In this document: one piece after another, positions 8,831-17,298 of the stretch
Position numbering within the stretch: position 1 is the stretch's first letter
Layout of the letters: the number at the start of each line of letters is the position of its first letter
Assembly (NCBI RefSeq): GCF_001550065.1
Contig: NZ_LRUB01000002.1
Span: 305,925 to 369,924 of the forward strand
Origin: Kordiimonas lipolytica
GTDB taxonomy: Bacteria > Pseudomonadota > Alphaproteobacteria > Sphingomonadales > Kordiimonadaceae
DNA: 64,000 nt
Direction of reading: 5' to 3'
The notes under the pieces: generated by a model
What the model saw: only the letters and a program-made list of their open reading frames with translations
Told to the model about the DNA's origin: nothing
Database searches by the model: none
Translations under genes and position numbers: made by a program

Positions 8831-9754
8831 TTACTCCTCGATTGGCGCAGCCTGGTTCCCTGTCTCTGAACGGATCCAGTCGATAAAGTCCTGAACGCGT
8901 TCATTCTTCAGCTTATCTTCCGGGCAGACGATATAGTGCGCGAAATTGATCGGCACTGCCTCGCCAAACGGCTTAACCAGCCTTCCGGCCTTCAGGTCTT
9001 CCTCGGCAATGGCTGACCGTGCGAGCAGAACGCCGCGACCGGCAACAGCAGCCTCAATCGCTAAGGCGTGGTTGTTGAAGTGCAGCGCAGGCATGCCCTC
9101 TGGCACTTCAACGCCTGCAGCCTTCATCCACATGGCCCAGGTGGGGACGCTGTCGTCTTCGGCTGTGCTGTCATCATGGATCAGTGTGTGCTTTAAAATG
9201 GCGCATGGGCTTGATGCATCGGGTTGGCCCTCAAGCAGTTCCGGTGCGCAAACAGGGAAGACCGTTTCCCGAAGGATTTCCTCCTGGTAAAGGCCAGTAT
9301 AGTTTCCAAGCCCATAGCGGATCGCGATATCAACATCCTCGGCCTTGAAGTCCGTGATTTGCATGGTGGCTGAGATTTTCACAATCGCATCCGGGCGACG
9401 CTCATAATAGCTTGCAAGCCTTGGCACCAGCCATTTGCTGGCGAAGGAGGGCGACACGCTGACCTTCAGTACATTAGAGGTTTTCGATTCCGTCAGGATA
9501 TCGACGGCTTCTTCCATACGCTCGAAGCCTTCCTTGAGGGGCGCGAGCGACAGTTGCGCGGCCTCTGTAAGGACAAGCGAGCGGTTGGTGCGGCGGAATA
9601 GTTCCACACCCAGGAAGTCCTCCAGCGAGCGAATCTGCTGGCTGATCGCCGCTGGCGTTACCGAAAGGTCATCGGCGGCGAGCTTAAAGCTCATATGACG
9701 GGCAGCAGCATCGAAGGCACGTAAAGCATTCAGGGGTAACAGGGAGCGTTTCAT
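8831..9754 (-). CDS. LysR-family transcriptional regulator, GcvA-like
   Basis: A 307-residue LysR-type regulator. The N-terminal winged helix (PLNALRAFDAAARHMSFKLAA, then PAAISQQIRSLED, through LFRRTNRSLVLTEA) is of the GcvA subtype, followed by a ligand-binding domain. The start is the ATG at 9754; the frame also has a TTG two codons earlier, which I reject. The gene is directly followed by the solute-binding protein gene with a 4-base gap, which suggests that the regulator and the binding protein concern the same compound. The regulated genes are not known. The intergenic region to cysH holds no divergent partner. Confidence 0.88.
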   Translation of the reverse strand: MKRSLLPLNALRAFDAAARHMSFKLAADDLSVTPAAISQQIRSLEDFLGVELFRRTNRSLVLTEAAQLSLAPLKEGFERMEEAVDILTESKTSNVLKVSVSPSFASKWLVPRLASYYERRPDAIVKISATMQITDFKAEDVDIAIRYGLGNYTGLYQEEILRETVFPVCAPELLEGQPDASSPCAILKHTLIHDDSTAEDDSVPTWAMWMKAAGVEVPEGMPALHFNNHALAIEAAVAGRGVLLARSAIAEEDLKAGRLVKPFGEAVPINFAHYIVCPEDKLKNERVQDFIDWIRSETGNQAAPIEE

Positions 9755-9846
9755 AAACAAACCTGCGTTAGAAAAACTAATTCACTACATCATAGGCACT
9801 TGATGCGCGAGCGCAAAGATTTTCTTGATGAACTGGCGATTTTTTT

Positions 9847-9870
9847 GACCGAAAAATGGACTTTTCGGTC
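9847..9870. other. Stem-loop directly after cysH
   Basis: Perfect 9-bp arms GACCGAAAA and TTTTCGGTC with a six-base loop, 4 bases beyond the cysH stop. In the transcript of cysH the stem is followed by A residues and not by U residues, so it is not a standard intrinsic terminator. Confidence 0.55.
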
Positions 9871-9873
9871 AGG

Positions 9874-10626
9874 TTAGCCCTTTGAAAGAATACGGCTATT
9901 CTCAGCCAAGCTTAAGTGAATGCCGCATTCGGTCTTGGTCTGACCGCGCCAGCGACCAGCCCGTTCGTCCTCGCCGTCCGATACTCGGTCGGTGCAGGGC
10001 ATGCAGCCGATCGATGCGAAGCCTTCGGCTACCAGGGGGTGGTCTGGCAGGCTCACACGCTCTTTATAATCAAGCACGTCATCCTTGGTCCAGAAGGCCA
10101 GCGGGTTCACCTTTACCCGGCCATCGGATGCCTCAAAATGCGGCAGCAGGCTGCGGACGCCGCCCTGATAGCGCTTGCGGCCAGAGCCCCAACCCTCAAA
10201 ACCCTCAAGAACACGGGCCATTGGTGCCACCTTACGGATATAGCAGCATTTGTTCGGGTTCTGGTTCCAGAGTGCGCCCTTTGGGTCGTCGCGTTGCACG
10301 TCATTGACGTCAGGCGAGATGGAGCGCACGTCCGTCAGGCCTAAAAGGTCGATCAACTGGTCGCGGTAGCGCTTGGTTTCGCCAAACAGCTTGCCGGTAT
10401 CCAAGAACAGCACGGGGATGTCCTTTGATACTTGCGACGCGATGTGCAGGAGCACGGCCGATTCCGCCCCAAAGGAAGACACCAGAGCGAACCGGCGGCC
10501 GAAGTATTTGAGCGCCCCGTCGATTACTTCTTCCGGCTCTACGTTGGCGTAGCGCGCGTCGAGGTAATCCACAGCGGTGAGCGGATCAAAAAAGTCAGCT
10601 GTCTTCAGGGCGGGGGCGGCGGTCAC
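9874..10626 (-). CDS. cysH: Assimilatory adenylyl-sulfate (APS) reductase, [4Fe-4S] type
   Basis: A 250-residue PAPS/APS reductase. It reduces activated sulfate to sulfite using thioredoxin or glutathione. The nucleotide-binding region SSFGAESAVLLH is followed by the iron-sulfur cysteines Cys127-Cys128 (NKCCYIRK) and Cys208/Cys211 (GCMPC), and the catalytic Cys234 in ECGIHLS. The CC...CxxC pattern marks the cluster-containing APS reductase type and not enterobacterial PAPS reductase. It starts with GTG at 10626, overlapping the stop of the DUF934 gene by four bases, so translation is probably coupled. It is the last gene of the cys operon. Confidence 0.95.
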   Translation of the reverse strand: MTAAPALKTADFFDPLTAVDYLDARYANVEPEEVIDGALKYFGRRFALVSSFGAESAVLLHIASQVSKDIPVLFLDTGKLFGETKRYRDQLIDLLGLTDVRSISPDVNDVQRDDPKGALWNQNPNKCCYIRKVAPMARVLEGFEGWGSGRKRYQGGVRSLLPHFEASDGRVKVNPLAFWTKDDVLDYKERVSLPDHPLVAEGFASIGCMPCTDRVSDGEDERAGRWRGQTKTECGIHLSLAENSRILSKG

Positions 10627-11132
10627 GATGCTTTCCTCTCCTGATCTTTGCCGTGGCGGGCATGCGCCAGCGACACCTGACCGGTATAGTCGGTCTGGTA
10701 GAAGGCATCGAAACGCTTGAGCGCTGCCTTGAACGAGGCTTCGCGGGTGTCAGCCACTTCGACAGTGTCGAAGCCTGCGCGCAGAAGGAACAGCGCTTGA
10801 TCGGGGATCACGGGGCCTGTGGCGCGGATTTCGCCCTTGAAGCCCAGGTCTTTCCGAAGCCGTACGGCCAGTGAAAAGCCGCGGCCATCACCAAATGCCG
10901 GGAAGTCGATCACGACAAAGGCGAGCTTGTTCATCAGTGGTGCAAGGTCTGTGTAATTGGTGTCCGTTGCCAGCACGGCACCCACGGGGCCCGCGACCTT
11001 GAAGAAGTCGTCACCTTCATCCTTGAGGCGCGAAAGCGGCACGGCAACAGCCGCTGCTTCGTATGGCGTCTGGTCTTCAGCGAGGACCGCAAAGTCCCCT
11101 GCTTGAATACCTGTCAGATTAACGAGTGCCAT
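10623..11132 (-). CDS. DUF934 family protein of the sulfite-reduction operon
   Basis: A 169-residue protein of the DUF934 family, which in proteobacteria is found between sulfite reductase and cysH. A central LAFVVIDFPAFGDGRGFSLAVRLRKDLGFKGEIRATGPVI block is characteristic. Its biochemical role is not established; a part in electron delivery to or stability of sulfite reductase is often suggested from context only. The start at 11132 follows GGAGG and lies 14 bases inside the end of cysI; the stop overlaps the cysH start. Both junctions suggest coupled translation. The longer frame to 11210 would overlap cysI further and lacks a ribosome binding site. Confidence 0.85.
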   Translation of the reverse strand: MALVNLTGIQAGDFAVLAEDQTPYEAAAVAVPLSRLKDEGDDFFKVAGPVGAVLATDTNYTDLAPLMNKLAFVVIDFPAFGDGRGFSLAVRLRKDLGFKGEIRATGPVIPDQALFLLRAGFDTVEVADTREASFKAALKRFDAFYQTDYTGQVSLAHARHGKDQERKAS

Positions 11133-12774
11133 AAACAGCCTCCTTGAATACGTCTGGGCCCACTCGGCGGTATGTCGCCAGGAATTCTTCGCCCTCATTG
11201 CGTTCGCCAAGGTAAACGGCGACTACTTTTTCAACGGCATCGATGATGCCAATCTCGTCAAAGCCGGGGCCGAGGATCGCGGCTTTGGATGCGTCTTCCG
11301 CGCCCGAGCCACCGAGCAGAAGTTGGTAGTTTTCCTCGCCCTTGCGGTCGACACCCAGGATGCCGATGTGGCCGGCGTGGTGGTGCCCGCAAGAATTGAT
11401 GCAGCCGGAAATCTTGATCTTCAGCGGGCCGATGTCCTGCAGGCGCTTGAAGTCGTCAAAGCGCTTGCCCAGTTCCTGCGCCAGCGGGATCGACCGGGCA
11501 TTCGCAAGCGAGCAATAGTCCAGCCCCGGGCAGGCGATCATGTCGGTCAGCAGCCCGGCGTTTGGAATGCCCAGGCCAGCTTCGTCTAGGTCCGTCCAGA
11601 TGGCGGGCAGGTCCTTTTTCGCCACATGGGGCAGGATCAGGTTCTGCTCGTGGCTGATCCGAAGCTCGCCTTGGCTATATTCGTCAGCCAGTGCTGCAAC
11701 CAGGTCCATCTGCTCGGCTGTAGCGTCACCCGGGATGCCACCGTGCGGTTTCAGGCTGATCGTCACATTCACATGGCCGGGCACTTTGTGCTGATTGGTG
11801 TTGTTCTTGAGCCAGGCGTCAAAAAGGAAGTTCTTGCTTGCTAACTCGTCCACGGCAGGAACATTATCTGACAGCACCTGCAGCGGTGGAGGCGCGAAGA
11901 AGGCCTTGATGCGCGCGGCTTCCTCAGCCGGGAAGTCGATCGGCAGGTCTTTGATCTTCTGCCATTCTTCTTCCGTCTGACGGGCATACTCGTCTGCGCC
12001 TAGCGCATCCACGAGAATTTTGATCCGCGCCTTGTATTTATTGTCGCGGCGGCCCTGTTCGTTATAAACGCGCAGGATGGCTTCAAGGTAACTCAGCAGG
12101 TCGGCTTCCGGGAGGAAGTCGCGGATGGTTTTCGCAATCACCGGCGTCCGGCCCATGCCGCCGCCGACAAGCACTTCAAAGCCGATCTCGCCCGCGTCAT
12201 TCTTTTTCACCACAAGGCCAATGTCATGCCATTTCACCGCTGCGCGGTCGATGTCCGCACCCGTGATGGCGATCTTGAACTTGCGCGGCAGGAACGAAAA
12301 TTCCGGGTGGAAGCTGGACCACTGGCGGATCAGTTCGGCATAGGGGCGTGGGTCGGCGACCTCATCGGCGGTCGCGCCTGCGAACTGGTCGGTCGTCACG
12401 TTCCGGATACAGTTGCCGGACGTCTGGATAGCGTGCATTTCCACGTCTGCCAGTTCCTGCAGGATATCCGGCGTGTCCGACAGTTTCGGCCAGTTATATT
12501 GGATATTCTGGCGCGTGGTGAAATGGCCATAGCCTTTGTCATACTTGCGCGCGATGTGTGCCAGTGTGCGCATCTGGTCGGCGGAAAGCGTGCCGTATGG
12601 CACGGCCACACGCAGCATGTAGGCATGCAGTTGAAGGTAAAGGCCGTTCATTAGGCGGAGTGGCCGAAACTCTTCTTCCGTCAGTTCGCCGCGCACGCGG
12701 CGCTCAACCTGGTCGCGGAATTCCGCGACGCGGGAGTTCACAAGGGCATGATCATATTTATCGTAAGCATACAT
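11119..12774 (-). CDS. cysI: Sulfite reductase hemoprotein (siroheme, [4Fe-4S])
   Basis: A 551-residue member of the nitrite/sulfite reductase hemoprotein family, reducing sulfite to sulfide with six electrons. It has the duplicated ferredoxin-like and siroheme domains. The four cluster/siroheme cysteines are Cys415 and Cys421 (CPGLDYC) and Cys458 and Cys462 (CINSC). The HFTTRQNIQYNWP segment at residues 84-96 and NCIRNVTTD near 121 are the conserved siroheme-binding parts of the first half. No flavoprotein subunit (cysJ) is in the operon, so electrons probably come from ferredoxin or another reductase. It lies between the DUF2849 gene (12 bases upstream) and the DUF934 gene (overlapping). 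Confidence 0.95.
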   Translation of the reverse strand: MYAYDKYDHALVNSRVAEFRDQVERRVRGELTEEEFRPLRLMNGLYLQLHAYMLRVAVPYGTLSADQMRTLAHIARKYDKGYGHFTTRQNIQYNWPKLSDTPDILQELADVEMHAIQTSGNCIRNVTTDQFAGATADEVADPRPYAELIRQWSSFHPEFSFLPRKFKIAITGADIDRAAVKWHDIGLVVKKNDAGEIGFEVLVGGGMGRTPVIAKTIRDFLPEADLLSYLEAILRVYNEQGRRDNKYKARIKILVDALGADEYARQTEEEWQKIKDLPIDFPAEEAARIKAFFAPPPLQVLSDNVPAVDELASKNFLFDAWLKNNTNQHKVPGHVNVTISLKPHGGIPGDATAEQMDLVAALADEYSQGELRISHEQNLILPHVAKKDLPAIWTDLDEAGLGIPNAGLLTDMIACPGLDYCSLANARSIPLAQELGKRFDDFKRLQDIGPLKIKISGCINSCGHHHAGHIGILGVDRKGEENYQLLLGGSGAEDASKAAILGPGFDEIGIIDAVEKVVAVYLGERNEGEEFLATYRRVGPDVFKEAVYGTR

Positions 12775-12786
12775 GTCTGATCGTCC

Positions 12787-13119
12787 TTAAAGGTCGGTTT
12801 GTTCCCATGTCGGCGAAACCTGGTATCCCAGATCCGGGCGCACACTTGGGCCCTGTGCCTGCATGGCGAATTTGATATGCGCGGGGTAGGGTTTGCCGCC
12901 CTTTTCCGTGGCGTCGATCACCTCAATCGACAGCACGTAGTTCTCGTCTGCGGATTTTTGCGCCAGGGCCTCAAGTGCCTCAACACCCGCTTCATCTGCG
13001 GCGACAGCAGCTTCGCCCGCAATGGCAGACCATGTGCCGTCGGCTTTCATGAACACCACGCGGCCGTCCAGAAGGCGGTTCGCGACAATCATTTGTGGCC
13101 CTTTGATTTTTCTAGCCAT
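12787..13119 (-). CDS. DUF2849 family small protein of the cys operon
   Basis: A 110-residue protein matching DUF2849, a small alphaproteobacterial family that sits between cysG and cysI. Recognisable are the N-terminal QMIVANRLLDGRVVFM and the later YVLSIEVIDATEKGG and PAHIKFAMQAQGPSVRPDLGYQ segments. Its function is unknown. The start at 13119 follows GGAG by seven bases and lies inside the end of cysG (stop at 13137 on the complementary strand, 18 bases away). The frame is open to 13140, but the internal ATG has the only good ribosome binding site. Confidence 0.82.
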   Translation of the reverse strand: MARKIKGPQMIVANRLLDGRVVFMKADGTWSAIAGEAAVAADEAGVEALEALAQKSADENYVLSIEVIDATEKGGKPYPAHIKFAMQAQGPSVRPDLGYQVSPTWEQTDL

Positions 13120-13136
13120 CTCAATACTCCATATCC

Positions 13137-14552
13137 TCAAGCTGTCGCGACCAGGCGATCAGTTTCTTTTGCGGCCCAGGCAAGGTCGGCAGCGGTCGAG
13201 ACCACATCACCGATCAGTAGAAGCGCAGGGCTCTTCACATTGTTCTTGGCAACCACTTCAGGCAGCGTCGCGAGCGTGCCGTAGAAGCGGCGTTCGTTGG
13301 CGCGGGTGCCGTTTTCAACCACGGCCACTGGCGTTGACGCCTTCACGCCTTCACCGATTAGGCCGGCGGAAATCTTTGGAGCGCCTTTGACACCCATATA
13401 AACCGCAAGCGTCTGGCCGTCGCCCGCCAGGCGCGCCCAATCCTTGTAGGCGCCATCCTTCAGGTGGCCTGTGACAAGCGTGATGGAGCTTGCGTGCGCG
13501 CGGTCCGTTAACGGGATTTGCGTGGTGGCGGCAATGCCCTGAAAGGCGCTGATGCCGGGCACGACTTCCACATGAATGTCGTGGGCGCGGAGAGCGTCGA
13601 GTTCTTCACCTGCGCGGGCGAACAACAGGGGATCGCCACCCTTCAGGCGTACAACACGGCGGCCCTTGAGGGCTTCTTCCACGATTACGCGGTTGATGCC
13701 GTCCTGGCCGATACCGTGGTCGCCTTCGCGCTTGCCAACAAAGATCAGGTCTGCGTCGCGGCGGGCGAGGGCCAGCACGTCGCGGCTCACTAGCCGGTCG
13801 TAGACAATCACGTCTGCTTGTTGGAGTGCACGGTGCGCCTTGATGGTCAGAAGGTCCGGGTCACCTGGGCCTGCGCCCACAAGCTGTACCTGGCCGGTGG
13901 TGGCACCCACACGGTGGCTTTTAGCGGCCTCTAGAACCAGGCGCTCCACCTCATGCTGGTCAAGGTCGGCATAGGTGCCGGCGTTGTCATAGAGGCGATC
14001 ATAAAATAGTCTGCGGCGGGTTCCGTCAGGGATGATGGTCTTGACGCGAGCCCGGACAGCGCCCGCCGCAGCAGCAAGCACGCCAAGAGAAGGGGGCAGG
14101 AGTTTCTCAAGGCTGCTACGAAGGCGGCGCACAAACACTGGTGCGTCACCCCCGGAAGAGAAGGCCACCTGCAGCGGCCCGCGGGCAAATTGAGCAGGTG
14201 TCGTGAAATTCGATTTGGCTGGCTTGTCGATCACATTGACCGGCAGGTTGCGGGTGTTGGCGAGCCGAAGGATGCGTTCCTCGGTGATCTCGTCATCGGC
14301 GCCGATATAGACAAGCGTCTTGCCCTTCAGGTCATCTTCTGCAAACGGGCGGTCGTGGACCAGAAGGTCCCGGCCTGTGTCTTCAGGCAGCAGCCCGGCT
14401 TCCCGAAGCGCGTCTGTGGCGCCTGGCGCAATCACGCTGATGCGGGCTTGTGTTGGCGTGAACAGGCCCACCTTCGCCATGGCAGCCGATGTGGCGCCAA
14501 CGATCAGGATGTGATGCTTTTCAGCGGTCAAAAAAACAGGGATGCTCGACAT
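13137..14552 (-). CDS. cysG: Siroheme synthase (precorrin-2 dehydrogenase / uroporphyrinogen-III methyltransferase)
   Basis: 471 residues with two parts. The N-terminal sirohydrochlorin/precorrin-2 dehydrogenase-chelatase domain (about 1-210) is followed by a complete uroporphyrinogen-III C-methyltransferase (about 215-460) with VGAGPGDPDLLT, RLKGGDP and VPGISAFQG motifs. It supplies siroheme for CysI. In the first domain the nucleotide-binding loop normally reading GGGxVA is here GATSAA (residues 19-24), an unusual change that may alter NAD binding. The start at 14552 has AGGAG nine bases upstream. This is the first gene of the cys operon, preceded by a long AT-rich region. Confidence 0.93.
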   Translation of the reverse strand: MSSIPVFLTAEKHHILIVGATSAAMAKVGLFTPTQARISVIAPGATDALREAGLLPEDTGRDLLVHDRPFAEDDLKGKTLVYIGADDEITEERILRLANTRNLPVNVIDKPAKSNFTTPAQFARGPLQVAFSSGGDAPVFVRRLRSSLEKLLPPSLGVLAAAAGAVRARVKTIIPDGTRRRLFYDRLYDNAGTYADLDQHEVERLVLEAAKSHRVGATTGQVQLVGAGPGDPDLLTIKAHRALQQADVIVYDRLVSRDVLALARRDADLIFVGKREGDHGIGQDGINRVIVEEALKGRRVVRLKGGDPLLFARAGEELDALRAHDIHVEVVPGISAFQGIAATTQIPLTDRAHASSITLVTGHLKDGAYKDWARLAGDGQTLAVYMGVKGAPKISAGLIGEGVKASTPVAVVENGTRANERRFYGTLATLPEVVAKNNVKSPALLLIGDVVSTAADLAWAAKETDRLVATA

Positions 14553-14556
14553 AGCC

Positions 14557-14640
14557 CTATACTCCTCGCGTCAATCCTGCACGCTTCAGCTTCAATTCCT
14601 GCCAGGGGCCGAAGGGTGCTTCTTCAGTGGTTCCATACAT
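14557..14640 (-). CDS. Possible 27-codon upstream ORF (leader peptide candidate) before cysG
   Basis: An ATG-initiated reading frame of 27 codons ends 4 bases before the cysG ATG, and the cysG ribosome binding site lies within its last codons. Its product would begin MYGTTEEAPFGPWQELK. No good ribosome binding site precedes it and it has no cysteine or methionine run, so an attenuation role is only a possibility. It may equally be a chance frame. Confidence 0.25.
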   Translation of the reverse strand: MYGTTEEAPFGPWQELKLKRAGLTRGV

Positions 14641-14706
14641 AGGCGTGGCTGCCCAGCGAAACAAACGAGAAGAATTTAGGGGTATCAGTAGAAAATTTAT
14701 ACTCAA

Positions 14707-14729
14707 TAAATAGTGATATCACCTATTAA
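14707..14729. promoter_or_regulatory. Imperfect inverted repeat, candidate operator of the cys operon
   Basis: Half-sites TAAATAG and CTATTAA flank the self-complementary core TGATATCA with one extra C on the right. It lies about 155 bases upstream of cysG, in the AT-rich segment. Dyad symmetry and position fit a dimeric transcription factor; which one is unknown. Confidence 0.4.
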
Positions 14730-15025
14730 TAAAAATAATATTCTAAAATAACTGATTTTTTAAAATGGTGAATTTGAGAAAAGCTGCTCGCTAGAATGGA
14801 TGGCGACGGAATGGCGCTGGAATGAAATGCCAGTGTGAACATAATTTTAGCGTGAATAATCCAAAGTCATGCTTGTGAAGGGTTCTGAGTAGAAATATTT
14901 TCTTCGTCGATTCTTGCGAAAAGATAAAAAGCACGCCGAAGGCAGGATTCAAACAACGAAGTTCCCGATTGGCAGGGGAGCGGAAATCTGGCAGCTTTCC
15001 CTATGGGGAAAAGGGGAGAATAATT

Positions 15026-15715
15026 ATGGGGACCACGCAAACCGGTCGCAGTTTCTATGTGGGTATGGGTGTCGCCCTGATCCTGCTGTCCTTTCTGGGC
15101 TTTGGCCCTTTCATGTATGAACGGTTCGCCACTGGCGGCGAGATGAGCCCGATGCTGGCGATGCACGGTGTCTTGTTCTTCGGTTGGCTTGTTCTTTACA
15201 CCTATCAGGCCTCGCTGGTCCGTGCGCGAAACCTCAGGAAACATATGGTGCTTGGCAAGGCCAGTATTGCTCTCGCTATTGCTATGGCGGTGGTTTCGGT
15301 TGTTGTGACGGGGGAGGTGTTCGCCCGCGGCGAAAGCAGCGCAACGCCGTTTTCGCCCGAGCAGTTCGTCATGCTGCCGCTGATGGATATTACGCTCTTT
15401 GTCGTCTATTACAGCTTGGCTGTTTTAAACCGGAAAGTGCCTGAGACCCACAAGCGCCTGATGCTGCTTGTCGGCATCATGATGATGGACCCGGCGACAG
15501 GCAGGCTTGGCCTGACGCTTGGGTTTGCGCCAATCGGTCTTTTGTTCCACTTCGGGCTTATCGCTGCCTTGTGCGTCTATGACCAGAGGACACTTGGGCG
15601 CGTGCATAAGGTGTCATTGATCGCTGGGCTCGTGCTTGCGGCGCGGTATGTGGCCTTTTTCGCCATTGGCCCGACCGAGGCCTGGGCCAGCTTTGCGCGA
15701 ATGCTTCTGGGCTAG
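15026..15715 (+). CDS. Uncharacterised multi-pass membrane protein
   Basis: A 229-residue protein with about six to seven membrane helices and very short loops. Histidines fall in or near helices (AMHGVLFFGW, RKHMVLGK, PETHKRL, HFGLIAAL, GRVHKVS), a pattern seen in heme-binding or DUF2306/DUF420-like membrane proteins, but I cannot assign a family. The frame is open from 14969; the ATG at 15026 is chosen because AAGGGGAGAA precedes it. It is transcribed divergently from the cys operon across a long AT-rich region and is followed by the uracil-DNA glycosylase gene after 66 bases. Confidence 0.72.
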   Translation: MGTTQTGRSFYVGMGVALILLSFLGFGPFMYERFATGGEMSPMLAMHGVLFFGWLVLYTYQASLVRARNLRKHMVLGKASIALAIAMAVVSVVVTGEVFARGESSATPFSPEQFVMLPLMDITLFVVYYSLAVLNRKVPETHKRLMLLVGIMMMDPATGRLGLTLGFAPIGLLFHFGLIAALCVYDQRTLGRVHKVSLIAGLVLAARYVAFFAIGPTEAWASFARMLLG

Positions 15716-15781
15716 GCAATCTAGCTGTTTCCTCCGCCGCCCTCTCTCGTGTAAGAAGGGCTTTAGGCAGGGGAGTATTGT

Positions 15782-16489
15782 ATGCAGATCAACGAAGCCG
15801 GTTGGCAAAAGGCGCTCGGCGACGAATTCGGCAAAGACTATATGCAGGCGCTGGAGGCGTTCCTCGCGTCCGAAAAGGCTGCGGGCAAAACCATTTATCC
15901 TTTGGAAGAAAACATCTTTCATGCGCTTGAGGTCACGCCGCTTGACGATGTCAAAGTGGTGATCATCGGGCAGGACCCTTACCACGGCCCGGGGCAGGCA
16001 CACGGGCTTTCCTTTTCGGTCCAGCCTGGTGTGGATGTGCCGCCGAGCCTCAGGAATATGTATAAGGAACTTGAGGAAGACCTGGGTGTCACGCACCCGG
16101 GCCACGGCTATTTGGAAGGTTGGGCCAAACAGGGTGTGCTTCTTTTGAATGCCGTCCTGACGGTGGAGGCCGCGAAGGCTGGCGCACATCAAAACAAGGG
16201 CTGGGAAAAGTTCACGGACCGGGTGATTGATGAGCTCAACAGTCATCACGACGGACTCGTGTTCATCCTGTGGGGTGGATATGCACAGAAAAAGGGTGGC
16301 GGGATCGACAAGGATCGGCACATGGTGCTTGAGGGCCCGCACCCGTCACCGCTCAGCGCCTATCGCGGTTTCTTCGGCTGCGGGCATTTCTCCAAGGCCA
16401 ACGACTATCTGAAGGCGAAGGGCAAAACACCGATCAACTGGCAGCTTGACCCGATCACCACGCCTGGAGAGCAGCTGGGCTTGCTATAA
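15782..16489 (+). CDS. ung: Uracil-DNA glycosylase, family 1
   Basis: A 235-residue family 1 uracil-DNA glycosylase, which removes uracil from DNA arising by cytosine deamination or dUMP incorporation. The water-activating motif GQDPYH is at residues 63-68 (catalytic Asp65), and the DNA-intercalating HPSPLS loop is at 187-192, followed by [10 protein letters not shown]. The uracil-binding LSFSV segment follows the first motif as usual. Length matches the family. GGGGAG precedes the ATG. The gene stands apart from its neighbours and is expected to be a housekeeping repair function in the cytoplasm. Confidence 0.96.
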   Translation: MQINEAGWQKALGDEFGKDYMQALEAFLASEKAAGKTIYPLEENIFHALEVTPLDDVKVVIIGQDPYHGPGQAHGLSFSVQPGVDVPPSLRNMYKELEEDLGVTHPGHGYLEGWAKQGVLLLNAVLTVEAAKAGAHQNKGWEKFTDRVIDELNSHHDGLVFILWGGYAQKKGGGIDKDRHMVLEGPHPSPLSAYRGFFGCGHFSKANDYLKAKGKTPINWQLDPITTPGEQLGLL

Positions 16490-16572
16490 GGAACTACGAG
16501 GGACCGCGGCATTGTGTCGGCTTGCCGGATGGCTGTTTGGCTGCGAGCGTGGCAAATGAGAGGGGATACCAG

Positions 16573-17298
16573 ATGGGACTAGCCGGGTATTTTGTTATTC
16601 TCATTGTTTTTGTGGTGGTTTTCACCTTCGAGGTGATTGCGCCCGCGTCGGGTAATGACTGTGACAAGCGCTGGCAGATATATGCGGGGGCGATCAGCGC
16701 GGTGCAGATGGCCGTGACGCTTGCAGCAGGCTATCTGTTCAATGATTGGTTCGCGGCTCATGCGGTTTTCCAGTTGAATCCCGGCATCCCGGTATTTGCG
16801 GCTGCGCTTCTTGTGTTCCTAGTTGTCAGTTTCATTGCCTACTGGTGGCACCGGGCGACCCACCGGTTCGATTTGCTGTGGCGGGTGTTTCATCAATTGC
16901 ACCATAGCCCGGCACGGATTGAAGCGCTGACAGCTTTTTATGTGCATCCCTTCGACGGCCTGGCCGCGAATATCCTTAATGTCGGCGTGGCGTTCTGGCT
17001 ATTGGGGGTGTGCGTGGATGTTGCAGCTATCGCGCTTGTTTATGCGGCTGTCTATAACATCTATATCCACTCTGATACCCGCTCTCCCCATTGGCTGAGA
17101 TACATTGTCCAGAGGCCAGAAATGCACCGCATACACCATAAGGCGGGGCATCATGCAAACAACTATGGCTTGCCGATATGGGACCTCTTGTTTGGCACTT
17201 TCACAAACGTGTCTGGTGCAGATTTTCCATGCGGCTTTGAAAAGGCAAAAGAACAGCAGATCAAGGACATGCTGCTTCTGCGGGATATCAAAGGCTAG
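16573..17298 (+). CDS. Sterol desaturase / fatty acid hydroxylase superfamily membrane protein
   Basis: A 241-residue membrane di-iron protein with at least four helices. The histidine clusters of the fatty acid hydroxylase superfamily are all present: HRATH (about residue 94-98), HQLHHS (about 108-113) and HRIHHKAGHHANNYG near the C-terminus. Members hydroxylate or desaturate lipids, sterols or carotenoids using oxygen; the substrate here is unknown. The frame opens at 16522 but the ATG at 16573 follows GAGGGG. The stop codon shares the four bases CTAG with the stop of the convergent gene. Confidence 0.86.
   Translation: MGLAGYFVILIVFVVVFTFEVIAPASGNDCDKRWQIYAGAISAVQMAVTLAAGYLFNDWFAAHAVFQLNPGIPVFAAALLVFLVVSFIAYWWHRATHRFDLLWRVFHQLHHSPARIEALTAFYVHPFDGLAANILNVGVAFWLLGVCVDVAAIALVYAAVYNIYIHSDTRSPHWLRYIVQRPEMHRIHHKAGHHANNYGLPIWDLLFGTFTNVSGADFPCGFEKAKEQQIKDMLLLRDIKG

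Larger units (their letters stand above)
14553..15025. promoter_or_regulatory. 473-bp divergent intergenic region, AT-rich, upstream of cys operon
   Basis: This gap separates cysG (minus) and the membrane protein gene at 15026 (plus). The part around 14690-14765 is strikingly AT-rich compared with the rest of the window, as expected for a regulated promoter with a CysB-type or other activator. It contains an inverted repeat at 14707-14729. Apart from the short frame next to cysG I see no gene here. Confidence 0.6.
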
